A stretch of DNA of 64,000 nt from NCBI GenBank assembly GCA_011947345.1, contig JAAVTG010000200.1, forward strand, positions 1 to 64,000. Reading direction: 5' to 3'. Shown here piece after piece: positions 11,150 to 20,971 of this stretch. This DNA comes from Phytophthora quininea. Lineage: Eukaryota > Oomycota > Peronosporomycetes > Peronosporales > Peronosporaceae. How positions within the stretch are numbered: position 1 is the stretch's first letter; every line of letters starts with the position of its first letter. A model generated the notes under the pieces. It ran no database searches, was not told the origin of the DNA, and worked only from the letters and a program-made list of their open reading frames with translations. Made by a program: the position numbers and the translations under genes.

Positions 11150-11479
11150 GCGAGGATTGTTGCGATCGTCGGCAAATGGGGGAGGGGGCGTTGAATTGAA
11201 GATCAGCGACAGTGTCGACGTTTGAAGTGTGAGACCTTTACATGTGATGCAGACGAGCTTCAGCTCCGGTTGACGAAGAAGAAGAGGGACGGCCCAACGT
11301 GGTTGGTGAAGACAAAGCAGGTAGAAAAAAATGAGACGGCAAATATCAATGGAATTCTGTCATTGGATGAGACGGCTACCTTGCTCGCAACGGTCAACTC
11401 GTTGTGTCATGGCCAAATACATGTTTTATCCTGGTTTCCTCATTCTCGCCGTCTCCACCTTTCTGTGATGGACAAATAA
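11150..11479 (+). pseudogene. CRN header fragment, head-to-head with the preceding one
   Basis: Plus-strand remnant of a CRN header: AIVG-like start and KISDSVDV in broken frames near 11150-11220, then an open stretch with CDADELQLRLTKKK (LxLFLAK variant), PTWLVKTKQV and IHVLSWFP, equivalent to the HVLVxxP header end. No C-terminal effector domain follows; the ion-channel gene begins ~100 bp downstream. The ubiquitin-like header is the translocation/trafficking module of CRN proteins. Confidence 0.6.
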
Positions 11480-11586
11480 AGCTGAACCAGGACGAGGAGA
11501 GATAAGTATGGCACTCACCTTCCTGTTTCTCTGAGTATAACTTTAGCGCCCAACGAACTCCCAGTCTTGGACGGACTGGTTTCATC

Positions 11587-13401
11587 TTGTCCATTCTTGA
11601 CATTCTTGAACTACAGGAGCACAAGAAATCGACGAGGATGTCTGAAAGACCAATACTGGCATCAAGCGTCGTAATTCCCAAACCAGACGATCAAGTCCCG
11701 GGTCTGGATCTCCCACAACCACAACTTGGTGCCCTTGCGCCAAACCAGATCCCGAAACTGAAGTTTCGACGAGCCTCGGATTCCCTTGACGGCAGAAAAC
11801 TTGAAGTGAAACTAAACAAACGAGCTACTCGCCGATCCATCACTTACATCCCAACACCGCGAGCTTCCCGAGGTTTCCATCAACACAGAGGTGCAATAGT
11901 CGATGAAGAATTCGTCGAGCAGATCCGACAGCGACGACTGCAAGCAGAGCATGGAAAAGGTTTGAAGCCATTGAGCATGCGCTTGGTCGCTGGACTCCAT
12001 GGTGATGATAGCTACCGAAGGGGATCCAACGCTGCATCTTCCGCTCGTTACTCTTTTTCTCGATCTATGAAGAAAATCCGTCGACGCTTCCGATGGCATG
12101 TGTCCGATCTGTTGGAGCCCATTCATCCCGACGGACCTGTGAACCATCTGCGAGAGTTCTTGCTCCTTGTTGTTCTCGGTTTCCAGCTTGTTTACATTCC
12201 GTTTGGACCAGTTTACCTCGTTGTTAGTGACCCGACAACGTTCCAAGCAATCAACGTGGCAATGGAGCTGGTACTGTTGGTGGCAACTCTGCTCGGATTT
12301 AATACTGCCGCTTTCGACAAACGTCAAGAATTGCTAAGGGCTCGTACAGACATCGCGCAGCGTTACGTGAAAGGGTCCTTTATTCCAAAGTTACTCGGTT
12401 GCTTCCCGTTAGAGTGCATCACACGTCTTGCGCAAGGTCCTTGTCCATTGATACTCGCCAACAAAGGTGCATACGTTATTGGTTGTGTGCTCCGCTTCAT
12501 TTGGATCCGAGAGCTTCCACGTCTGTCAAGAAGCTGTTGGAGTCGAGCAATTGAAAGTGTTCTAACCACGACAAGTAAAATGTGGTGTGGAGGTCAACAC
12601 GCACTTCTGTCCGCGGTGATCAAGCTGTTTGTGAAAGTTCTTGTCCTTGCACACTACCTAGCTTGCATACTTCGCTGCATCTTGAATTCTCCAAGGATGA
12701 AAGCACAGACATTGAGCGAAATTACGTCTGATGGTACGCCAGTCGATATCGCAGCCTTGTACACACAAGACTTGCTTCAAGTTGTGTTAAGTCTTCTTGG
12801 GAATGGAAGTGAAGGAGGCGACACGCTAGTCGAAGCGTATAGCATTTTCCTCTCACTTGTGGGCGTCATGATGATCGCTTACATCACAAGTCAAGTGGCA
12901 GTCCAAGTGTTAGCAAGTGCCAAAACAAATGGGGCATCCTGTAGTGACGGATCTCACACGTGTTCGCTTCAAAAGTCTCGATGGACTAGTGGGGATCTCT
13001 TACCAGTTGGGGTAATTGAAATGACCCAAGCTACTTCACGCCGACGAAAATCAAAATTGGCGACACTAACTGCTGAGAGTGAATCAGGTACGCAATCCAC
13101 CGGGAGTTTTCCTTCCAATCAGAGTCACAGAAGGCTGGACAGCACAGCTAGAAGCATCGACTCCAAGTGCACATGTAACGAGGTGCAATCTCCAGCTCTC
13201 GTCGACAGTGAGATGATGGCCGAGTTCGGGAAAGCCATTCGACGAATGGAATCCAAGCTCGACGCACTTGCTCTTAATGACGCTACCACACCTCGAGACA
13301 CCCTTCTACACACAAAATCAGCCCCAGGGTCGTTGATAAAAGCACATCTAGCCCAGACACAGAGATGCGCAAAGAGTCCATCAACAGCAGACGACAAATA
13401 A
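11587..13401 (+). CDS. voltage-gated/cyclic-nucleotide-type ion channel-like protein, 604 aa
   Basis: One uninterrupted ORF. A hydrophilic ~180-aa N-terminus rich in Arg/Lys precedes hydrophobic segments that fit S1 (LLLVVLGFQLVYIPFGPVYLV), S2 (MELVLLVATLLGF), S3 (YVKGSFIPKLLGCFPLE, typical of CNG/EAG channels), S4-like (AYVIGCVLRFIWI), S5 (VKVLVLAHYLACILRCIL, compare HWLAC) and S6 (FLSLVGVMMIAYITSQVAVQVL). The pore region reads VVLSLLGNGSEGG rather than TVGYG, so K+ selectivity is doubtful. No cyclic-nucleotide-binding domain follows; the C-terminus is short, Ser-rich and ends at 13401. ATG 11641 (MSERPILASS) is an alternative start. Predicted plasma-membrane cation channel relative, possibly a regulatory or degenerate subunit. 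Confidence 0.7.
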   Translation: MSILDILELQEHKKSTRMSERPILASSVVIPKPDDQVPGLDLPQPQLGALAPNQIPKLKFRRASDSLDGRKLEVKLNKRATRRSITYIPTPRASRGFHQHRGAIVDEEFVEQIRQRRLQAEHGKGLKPLSMRLVAGLHGDDSYRRGSNAASSARYSFSRSMKKIRRRFRWHVSDLLEPIHPDGPVNHLREFLLLVVLGFQLVYIPFGPVYLVVSDPTTFQAINVAMELVLLVATLLGFNTAAFDKRQELLRARTDIAQRYVKGSFIPKLLGCFPLECITRLAQGPCPLILANKGAYVIGCVLRFIWIRELPRLSRSCWSRAIESVLTTTSKMWCGGQHALLSAVIKLFVKVLVLAHYLACILRCILNSPRMKAQTLSEITSDGTPVDIAALYTQDLLQVVLSLLGNGSEGGDTLVEAYSIFLSLVGVMMIAYITSQVAVQVLASAKTNGASCSDGSHTCSLQKSRWTSGDLLPVGVIEMTQATSRRRKSKLATLTAESESGTQSTGSFPSNQSHRRLDSTARSIDSKCTCNEVQSPALVDSEMMAEFGKAIRRMESKLDALALNDATTPRDTLLHTKSAPGSLIKAHLAQTQRCAKSPSTADDK

Positions 13402-13537
13402 ATCTCTTCACCAAGTCGAAATCACAACAAAATTCACCAGTTAGCGAACTAACCGAAGGTTCATTCACTAAAAAAATAAACTAGACGACGAGATACGGTC
13501 CGGGAGTAGCACGCACCTCATTTTGCCGGGCTATGGC

Positions 13538-15557
13538 TCAGTGACGCTTAGATAGAGCCACAGCTGTCGCGATCGTCAACCCTCCAAGCGCAACCGCCAC
13601 TAATGGCGAGTAATTCGAGTACTCCTGAGGCAGTCCCAGCCACTGCGCGAACACTCCACTAAAGTCGTTCGTATACATCGGACTCTCGTGCTTCTTGGAC
13701 GCTTTCAAACTGTCGATGTCGCGCTGGATCATCTTGGCAGCGATCGGGTGGTAGCGCGTCTTGCAGTCCTCAAAAATGGCTTCAGCTTGAGCCACACCTA
13801 GTGTAGCACACAGATCTCGGAAAAGGGGACGCACAAACTTCATGCGGCCTTGCTCTTTCAAAAACGCTACCGTACGGTCAAGCACACGCAAGTCACCTGA
13901 ACGAAGCGCTAGTGTGAACCAACGGAAACGCAGCTCCGAGTTGTGGGTCGTACTGAGATGGCGATGACCGAACAGGTCGATCGCATCCAAATGAGTCTGC
14001 GAGAGCTTCGCGTGGCTTCCTGTCTGCAGTAGCAGCAACGTGTCTAGAAGCAGAATCCACAGCGACGCCGGCCACTTCCTCAACGTCCGAGGTTCGACCG
14101 TGTTGGTCCACTTCTGGACGTTCTTGGTCGTCATCATCTTCTCGCCCAACGCTCGTACCTGGTGGATCATCGTCGTGTCAAACTTACTCGCAATTAAAGG
14201 CATTCCTGGCAAGTAGAACCATCCGTCCCAGTCGATATTCCGCAGCGCCTCCGGTCGGTCGGCAAAGTATTTTTGAAAAACACCTTAAAGTCCTCGGACG
14301 TGACCGTCTGGAACTTGAACTTTTGAATATACGCCTGTGCGAATCCGTCAAAGTCTTCCTGTCCGACAACGGTCGACAGATAGTGGAGAAAGTTAAAGCC
14401 CTTTTCGTATGGAACCCTCGAAAACACATCGTCCGGATCGACTCCTTCGGAATCCGGCACTAACGCCGTATACGGATGTGTTGGACCGAAGCTTTGCACC
14501 GCTTCAACTAGCCCACGCATGCCCAACGACGCCTTCAAGTCGTACGTTTTCGAGTCATTATGGATCTTGGCGACGATTTTCCGCTCGAGCCACACGGTCC
14601 AACCTTCATTCAGCCAAAAGTCACTCCAAGTGGCATTCGTAACCAAGTTACCTGTCCAGGAATGGGCAATTTCGTGCGCTACTACATCCGCCAAGGACCG
14701 ATCCCCAGCTAGTAGCGTTGGGGTCACAAAGGTTAAACAAGGGTTCTCCATCCCTCCGTAAGGAAAACTGGACGGTAAGCAAACCAGGTCGTACCGTTTC
14801 CAGAGGTATTCCTGACCGGTTATTTCTTCCGCCGCCTTCAGGAAAGCTTCCGTTTGGGCAAATTCATGAGCTGCGCGCGTCACCACGCGACGTTCGGCCC
14901 ACACTCGCGATCGGGGACTTAACTCGACGCTTTCCATCTCGCCAGCGGCAATCGCCAGCAAGTAAGACGGAATGGGTACATCTTGTCGGAAACTTCTCTT
15001 GATGGTGCCATTGTGGGCGTTGGTTTTGATATGGCCATGCGAGATGGCGCTCATGAGCACCGTGCACCAATCTGGGACGGTGACGGTAGCTGCGTAGGTA
15101 AACTTCGCGGCGGGGGTATCCGGACATGGCAGTATACTTCGGGCGTGGATGGCTTGACATTGCGTGAACAAAAAGGGGTACTCTTTCCCCGCCGTGAGCA
15201 GAGGGTTAACCACTGCAGTCCGCTGGAGCTTGACTGGGTCGTGTACGTCACGCGTACCGTGTTGGACAGACTGATAATGGGGACGGTCAATGGAGACCCA
15301 AAGATTGGGTGGCTCTCTCGCGGCTGGGTGTAGTCTTTGGTCTCCTGGCCGTCCACGGTCACGCTCTCGACGGTTAAATGGTTCGTGTCGAGGGTTAATA
15401 CGGGCGTCTTGGACGTGCCTGTATACGTAAACGTGTACTCGGCGAAGCCGCGGAGCTGCTGCCGCTCAAAGTCGACGGCCACGGTCCACTGCAAGTGGCT
15501 GAACACCACCTCGTCCAGGTTGGCGAACGACTGCGAGCGCAGCACGGGACTCGCCAT
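13538..15557 (-). CDS. leukotriene-A4-hydrolase-like M1 metallopeptidase, copy B, C-terminal membrane anchor (two frameshifts)
   Basis: Paralogue of copy A in opposite orientation. ATG 15557 (MASPVLRSQSFANLDEV) aligns with the copy A start. Catalytic core: GGMENPCLTFVTPTLLAGD, VVAHEIAHSWTGNLVTN (HExxH) and FWLNEGWTVWLE. The C-terminal helical domain ends in a hydrophobic tail (LVAVALGGLTIATAVAL) followed by SKRH, a predicted tail anchor not seen in canonical cytosolic LTA4H. The frame is lost near 15205 and near 14280; one extra A in an A-run at each site restores it, so the gene may well be intact. Expected activity: zinc-dependent N-terminal aminopeptidase and possibly epoxide hydrolase, facing the cytosol if tail-anchored. 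Confidence 0.85.
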
Positions 15558-15865
15558 CGTGATGGGGGATGATTGGCGCCGTTTGCTGCAGAGATCAGAC
15601 ACGTTCTTATAACGGGAGGTATGACTGATGTGGTAAACACAATGTAGCCATATAGAGGAACTTCCTCGCAGCCAAAGAGAAGTGAATCGTCATCCTCTTA
15701 CGTGAAAACTTCATGAGAGGATGCACTTAATTCTATAACTACACACCTGTCCGCTCCGAAAGACGAGATGTCTGGGTTAGAACGCTTACATACTATAATA
15801 CACTTGGGGCTGAGCTTCAATGGTAACAAGTGCAACGATCACAATTGTCAACAACGACAATAGCC

Positions 15866-16572
15866 GGGACCGGGCGCTTCAACCTAACGGCTTGATCATC
15901 ATCAAGAATTCTTCTCATTAAGAAAGCTCCCAGACAAAACGAGGATGAACGACGACGCTCCTCCTCTGTGGTGGCAAGACCTGGACCGCGAAAACCCACC
16001 GCCTTGGGTCGTGGAGTTGGAAGCGACGATCACCAGGTCCTTCAACAGGTTGGACGATATGTTCGAAGAGATGAGGCGTGAACGTCAATTGTGGGCGCAA
16101 CACGAGACTTCGGCCACGATGGAGAGAATTCAGCGTGCCTCAGAACGGGCGAGAGCACGCAGATACTTTGGATACAGACGCGCCGGTCCAATTGCTACAG
16201 CGCGGCGGGAGCGATCCATGCAGCGATGGATGCAGCAAAGACTGCAAGAACGGCTTCTGGACGCCCCATTGGAGCCCTATGTTCGGACCCACGCGGCCAA
16301 CGGTCCAGGGATTCCTCGTAGACGAACTTCGGCCGTCCCGGACGCGATCCAAGTGGGGCAGACCATTCCGTCGCCGCCGTGGCCACGAACCTTGCGGGAG
16401 GTGGAGGTGCTGACCAACCAGCAGATCCACGAGCTGGCCGTGATCATGAACTCGGATTTCGGCATTGAGCGGTGCGATGACATGGATATTCGTCGCCAGA
16501 AACTGCGTGAGTTTCTACAGCACCGTGATTAGTCTTGGCAATAATGGATTGTAATGTCTTCATACGTGAATA
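15866..16572 (+). repeat. inverted repeat arm, partner 18247-18953
   Basis: About 707 bp, nearly identical in reverse complement to 18247-18953 (I noticed only a few single-base differences). It spans the 195-aa ORF, its 5' flank from gggaccgggcgcttc and its 3' flank to catacgtgaata. The arms enclose ~1.7 kb. Confidence 0.85.
15945..16532 (+). CDS. hypothetical 195-aa protein, copy 1 of inverted pair
   Basis: Intact ORF starting MNDDAPPLWWQDLDRENPPP and ending FLQHRD. An N-terminal acidic/aromatic segment is followed by a predicted helical, Arg/Glu-rich coiled-coil stretch (residues ~30-110: SFNRLDDMFEEMRRER, ERIQRASERARARR). A Pro-rich linker and a conserved C-terminal block (NQQIHELAVIMNSDFGIE, then RRQKLREFLQHRD) complete it. 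The same C-terminal block occurs in the diverged paralogue at 17.4 kb, so it is the family signature. No known domain recognised, no signal peptide or membrane segment. Identical protein encoded at 18287-18874. Confidence 0.6.
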   Translation: MNDDAPPLWWQDLDRENPPPWVVELEATITRSFNRLDDMFEEMRRERQLWAQHETSATMERIQRASERARARRYFGYRRAGPIATARRERSMQRWMQQRLQERLLDAPLEPYVRTHAANGPGIPRRRTSAVPDAIQVGQTIPSPPWPRTLREVEVLTNQQIHELAVIMNSDFGIERCDDMDIRRQKLREFLQHRD

Positions 16573-16674
16573 TCTCGTTGCGTCTTTCGTTCATGCAGGT
16601 GTAAATTCCCGTTGGTTTATTCCAGTAACTGCGTCATCAACTTGGACCGTTTGAAAATCTTCATGTTGCTTGGC

Positions 16675-17260
16675 CAAGCAGGATCTGGGCAGAACCCGCA
16701 GCGGTGACCAAAGCGACACAACTTTTTGAAGCATGCAGAAGAAAGGAATTACGGGGCAGGGATATATGTCCGGAAGAGGTATTATACGAATTGATGTGTC
16801 TGCCGCCGAGTTTCTTTTACCCAACAGTTTAAAACGGTGCCATCGATCGAGTTCTGAGCCTTCTTCGAGAAGTATTTTGTCGACAACCCGAGGCGTGATT
16901 CGTCCGGTTCTACTTGTCTGGCATGCCCGCCGTCCGCACGATGATGGGCCAAGTGACCAAGTTAGGCGAGCAAATGGCGAGCAGCAGCAACCTGGATGTC
17001 TCAAGAACGCACCTAAGAAGTGGCCTGCCAGTCTGTGGACTTTGATGCTAGATACAACCTGTGCAAGATTGATTCGGGTTTACTCTGTTCACGTGGATAT
17101 CGTGTTATCTTCGACGCAAACCCGTGACGGCGATGAGAGCCACCTTTGCGTATCCAACGACCTCGCCGGACACTCCGAAATTGCTAATCTGCGTGGATGT
17201 TACATTATTATTTACCGCGCGACGTTTTCGCGAATTCAACTTACCATGTTGGAGGAATTC
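16675..17260 (+). pseudogene. scrambled M1 peptidase (LTA4H-like) remnant
   Basis: Patches match copy A at 4.7-6.0 kb: a GCAGAACCCGCAGCGGTGAC block, acggggcaggGatatatgtc-type sequence equivalent to ITGQEYVWKR, tctgccgccgagtttc (CLPPSF), and LKNAPKKWPASLWTLMLDT at 17005-17060. Between them long stretches are deleted. A further patch at ~17125-17165 matches the start of the copy A membrane tail but in inverted orientation. This is a dead, internally rearranged third copy. Confidence 0.7.
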
Positions 17261-17359
17261 AACTAGCAGTATGCAGATATTCTGGTCTTGGATAGTAAGT
17301 ATCTCGATGTTTGAGCTTGCTCTCGCCTCGTGGTCCTGGGCGGGGTGCGGTCACGCCGA

Positions 17360-18060
17360 CTAGATCCGGTGAAGCAAATAGCGGCGAACTTTTTGGCGTC
17401 GAACCTCGATGGGGTCGTCTTGCTCGATACCGAAATCCGTTTTCAGGATCACGGCCAGTTCGTGGATCTGCTGGTTGTCCATCGCGGTAATGTCTTCAAG
17501 CGTATCTGGGAAGTTGGCAATCGGCTCCCGACTTGGACATCAGGGACGGGTAGAGCTTGTTGTCCAAGTGGAATACCAGCACCATTCTGTTCATTGGTAC
17601 GGATGTACGGGTGTAGGTGGGCGCCCGCGATCCAGCCGGGGTCATGACGCGCCACATCCAGGCCTTGGTTGTGCAACTTAGCAGCGATATTGGTCACTTC
17701 AAGACGTATATGCTCGGTTTCGGCCATTTCCTCGTCCAGCTCCGCCTTTCCTGATCTTCCATATCGAGTCTCAGGGCTTCCACACGATCTGCCAGATGAG
17801 TGAATTCGTGCCGCATCTCGTCTAGTCGATCCGTCAGCACGCGTACGATCCGCGTCAAGTAGAGAGGAGCGCCAACACCACACGCACCTTGGTACATCAC
17901 CGCACCGTGCTCAAGCAATAGCATGGTTTCACGAACACTCGCAGCCACCAACTCATCTTGCTAGACCACGTTTTCTCTCAACCGGGCTGCCTCTCGTCGT
18001 CTCCGCTCATCAATAGCTTGATTCAGCGCATCAAAGTCCATCCGCGTCCCCGCAGCAACT
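17360..18060 (-). pseudogene. diverged third member of the 195-aa family, broken
   Basis: Minus-strand ORFs carry a coiled-coil-like region (LNQAIDERRRREAARLREN, then IVRVLTDRLDEMRHEF and DRVEALRLDMEDQE), a Pro/Gly linker and a C-terminal FGIEQDDPIEVRRQKVRR block. That block is clearly homologous to the end of the 195-aa proteins, with stop at 17360-17362. An in-frame TAG at 17961-17963 and frameshifts near 17750 and 17500 interrupt it. It lies between the two inverted copies in the same orientation as the right-hand one. Function unknown. Confidence 0.55.
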
Positions 18061-18246
18061 CGAGCGCCAGTCGATCCATCCAGCAATCGTTGTGCATCGG
18101 CGTCAGCTACGACTGGCAAGGGTCGTAGTCGTACACGTACGTGTTCATCTTGCCGCGATGGTCTCAAAATTCCAACTGGTTGCGATAGCAAACGACTACA
18201 GTTTGATGGGCTTTGACTTGTACAACTGACAGCTGGGTGAAAAAGG

Positions 18247-18953
18247 TATTCACGTATGAAGACATTACAATCCATTATTGCCAAGACTAATCACGGTGCT
18301 GTAGAAACTCACGCAGTTTCTGGCGACGAATATCCATGTCATCGCACCGCTCAATGCCGAAATCCGAGTTCATGATCACGGCCAGCTCGTGGATCTGCTG
18401 GTTAGTCAGCACCTCCACCTCCCGCAAGGTTCGCGGCCACGGCGGCGACGGAATGGTCTGCCCCACTTGGATCGCGTCCGGGACGGCCGAAGTTCGTCTA
18501 CGAGGAATCCCTGGACCGTTGGCCGCGTGGGTCCGAACATAGGGCTCCAATGGGGCGTCCAGAAGCCGTTCTTGCAGTCTTTGCTGCATCCATCGCTGCA
18601 TGGATCGCTCCCGCCGCGCTGTAGCAATTGGACCGGCGCGTCTGTATCCAAAGTATCTGCGTGCTCTCGCCCGTTCTGAGGCACGCTGAATTCTCTCCAT
18701 CGTGGCCGAAGTCTCGTGTTGCGCCCACAATTGACGTTCACGCCTCATCTCTTCGAACATATCGTCCAACCTGTTGAAGGACCTGGTGATCGTCGCTTCC
18801 AACTCCACGACCCAAGGCGGTGGGTTTTCGCGGTCCAGGTCTTGCCACCACAGAGGAGGAGCGTCGTCGTTCATCCTCGTTTTGTCTGGGAGCTTTCTTA
18901 ATGAGAAGAATTCTTGATGATGATCAAACCGTTAGGTTGAAGCGCCCGGTCCC
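18247..18953 (-). repeat. inverted repeat arm, partner 15866-16572
   Basis: Right arm of the 707-bp inverted pair. The sequences immediately outside both arms differ, apart from a loosely similar stretch at the 5' side of the ORF. Confidence 0.85.
18287..18874 (-). CDS. hypothetical 195-aa protein, copy 2 of inverted pair
   Basis: Encodes the same protein as 15945-16532, residue for residue as far as I can compare. The almost perfect identity implies very recent duplication or ongoing gene conversion between arms. Coiled-coil-rich, no recognised domain, no targeting signal. Confidence 0.6.
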   Translation of the reverse strand: MNDDAPPLWWQDLDRENPPPWVVELEATITRSFNRLDDMFEEMRRERQLWAQHETSATMERIQRASERARARRYFGYRRAGPIATARRERSMQRWMQQRLQERLLDAPLEPYVRTHAANGPGIPRRRTSAVPDAIQVGQTIPSPPWPRTLREVEVLTNQQIHELAVIMNSDFGIERCDDMDIRRQKLREFLQHRD

Positions 18954-19092
18954 AGCTTTTGCCGTTGTTTGTTGTTCGCCAAGGTCCTTGTTGAACCCGT
19001 ATTTGCGGTTGATAGTCCAGTTGATTCAACTGGATGCTAATGTGTTCAATTTAGTTTTGCATAATTCGCCAGGTCGCAGTACAGTATAATTA

Positions 19093-19276
19093 ATGACCAA
19101 AGAGGTGACGGTGAAGGCCAAGATCGTCTGCGCAATTGTCGGCGAGCCGACCATGTTCGAAGTGAAGATCGACGACGGCTCGAGAGTGTCCGACCTAAAG
19201 AAGGCAATTGGGGAGAAGAACTCGTGTGACGCAGATAACTTCAAGCTCTACATGGCGAAGGAGAACAGGGACGACC
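19093..19276 (+). pseudogene. CRN gene 1, piece 1 of 4: header domain, cut by Ty3/gypsy insertion
   Basis: Starts MTKEVTVKAKIVCAIVGEP, typical of CRN headers (C-A-I-V-G, then F-x-V-x-I-D-D). The LxLFLAK equivalent is FKLYMAK near residue 53. The frame then runs into the LTR at 19277 and stops at 19539, producing a chimeric ORF. The five bases before the LTR (CGACC, 19272-19276) are repeated directly after the 3' LTR (25036-25040), where header-like sequence resumes in the matching frame. No signal peptide is apparent, which is not unusual for CRNs. The gene is interrupted and presumed non-functional. Confidence 0.85.
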
Positions 19277-19533
19277 TGTGGTGGCTCCTCCACCGTTCGT
19301 TCAGAAAAAACCGTTTAAGATATCGTAGCGGAGAGCCGCGTAGCGAAAAGGCATACAGCAGCGTTCAAATACATTTACTTCACAATTTTCTATCAAGTGT
19401 CCACGTCGTGACCAGAGTTTGTAGTGAAGTCCTCTGGTTTCCAACTCTCACGCTTCCTCGCCAAAGTTACCGTAAATACAGCAGCTCTAGCCGTTTGGCC
19501 TGTTCAGGAGTAAGTGCTACCATATTTACAACA
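19277..19533 (+). repeat. 5' LTR, 257 bp
   Basis: Begins TGTGGTGGCTCC and ends TTTACAACA. It matches 24779-25035 over its whole length with no difference that I could see. Confidence 0.95.
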
Positions 19534-19560
19534 TTGTAGAGCTTTCGAGTCGTAGCGACA

Positions 19561-20925
19561 ATGGACGACAGACCTGGAGTCGAAATCGACGACTTTAACG
19601 CTGGCCAAGATGGAGCCCAGCCGCCGAGACTTACTGGTCAAGAGGTCGACGACGTTCGCGATCTATTAACGAATTTGCCCCGGTGGGAGAATGTTCTTCG
19701 TGTTTTACAGAGGGATCAGACTGTACTCACAGAGTCGGTGGCGAATTTTGCAACTCGAGTGGAGACCCGTCAGCATGAGAGCTCCGAGCAAGCGTCCCGG
19801 ACTCAACAACTCTTGGAACAAGTAATTGAGCAGATGCAACAATATTCTAGTCAGAGTAGTGCAACAATGATGGATCACACCGAAAAATTTAGAACCATGC
19901 ACGCTGAAATACAGCAAATGCGCGCAGAGGTACACAAGCAACAGGTTGAGGTAGCTGAGTTGCGATCAACAGTGACAAACATCTCAGGGGTGGAAGCAAA
20001 TGCTGGAGAAGATGTTGAGCTTTATCCAGAATGGGACGTGGTTGGAACCATGCCCGCGAATACTCCTGTGTATAATGATGATGAATTGGAGTCACGAATT
20101 ACTAAGAGCTTCAAGCAGAAGGAAACACCCATTTTTGGTGGCGAGAACAACGAAGACATTGATGTCTATGTTCGCAATATGATCATGTGGTACGGTGCTT
20201 TTGGATTATTTTTCAAGCAACCGCAAGTTGACGCCCGTGTTGGTAAATTGATGATGAGCCACACGAAGGGCAAGGCGAAAGTCTGGCTGTTGCAGGAGTA
20301 TAGCGGTGAGTGGCAATGGAGTTGCATTGCGAAGAAAATGCGGCAGCGTTTCCTGACCAAATCTCGTGAAGAGGACCAAGTGGCGCGTTTGTTTGATTGC
20401 ACACAAGGTTCTCGAGCTTTAGATACTTACATTGAGGAATTTGTCCGCCTCTCGCGAACCTCAGAGGTATCTGTGAAGTTCAAAATGATCCTGTTTAAGA
20501 AAGGTCTGCAATCACAAGAGTTGAGGAATTTTCTGCAGACCAAACAGCACACGACGCTAGAAGGCCTCGTCGATGCTGCTCGAGCAATGAACCCGCGCAA
20601 AAGCACAGCGGAGCCGGGTAACAAAAAGAATTCCAATAACAAAGGAACTGGAGATCCGAACATGGGGAAAAATCGTAAATCCGCTCCCAACAATAACGTA
20701 GACAAGAAGACTGAGGTGACTAGGTGCACGCTCACGTCCTGCACAGAGCAAGGTCATTCACGAGATAAATGCTGGCAAATGCACCCCGAAATGCAGCCAA
20801 AGTGGCTGAAGAAAAGAATAACGCCGCGTCTTCGACGACGGAAGCTTCGCATTCTAGCACCGAACGTCTGCTGGAAATGGTCGCTTCACTACAAGCCGAC
20901 TTTGCTACTTTCAAGTCGGATTTAA
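19561..20925 (+). CDS. gag: gag of Ty3/gypsy element 1, 454 aa
   Basis: Acidic N-terminus (MDDRPGVEIDDFNAGQDG), a long coiled-coil region (residues ~60-150), then a retrotransposon gag core (PIFGGENNEDIDVYVRNM ... TYIEEFVRLSRTSE) and a basic, Asn-rich linker. A zinc-knuckle-like motif, C-x4-C-x4-H-x4-C (CTLTSCTEQGHSRDKC), follows near residue 395. It packages element RNA in particles. Intact in this copy. Codon 1 lies 28 bp after the LTR. Confidence 0.9.
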   Translation: MDDRPGVEIDDFNAGQDGAQPPRLTGQEVDDVRDLLTNLPRWENVLRVLQRDQTVLTESVANFATRVETRQHESSEQASRTQQLLEQVIEQMQQYSSQSSATMMDHTEKFRTMHAEIQQMRAEVHKQQVEVAELRSTVTNISGVEANAGEDVELYPEWDVVGTMPANTPVYNDDELESRITKSFKQKETPIFGGENNEDIDVYVRNMIMWYGAFGLFFKQPQVDARVGKLMMSHTKGKAKVWLLQEYSGEWQWSCIAKKMRQRFLTKSREEDQVARLFDCTQGSRALDTYIEEFVRLSRTSEVSVKFKMILFKKGLQSQELRNFLQTKQHTTLEGLVDAARAMNPRKSTAEPGNKKNSNNKGTGDPNMGKNRKSAPNNNVDKKTEVTRCTLTSCTEQGHSRDKCWQMHPEMQPKWLKKRITPRLRRRKLRILAPNVCWKWSLHYKPTLLLSSRI

Positions 20926-20971
20926 ACTAGTTGGTCCCGGGGATGGCGTCCCGAGACCTGACGAAGCCATC

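Noticed and set aside
11587..13401. Ion-channel ORF as a TRP or Ca2+ channel
   Set aside because: S3 and S5 motifs fit the CNG/EAG group better and the length is too short for a Ca2+ channel.
15866..18953. Inverted repeats as terminal inverted repeats of a DNA transposon
   Set aside because: No transposase in the spacer and no target duplication seen outside the arms; kept only as a hypothesis in the findings.
19534..19560. tRNA primer-binding site after the 5' LTR
   Set aside because: The sequence does not begin with TGG and I could not match it to a tRNA 3' end with confidence.
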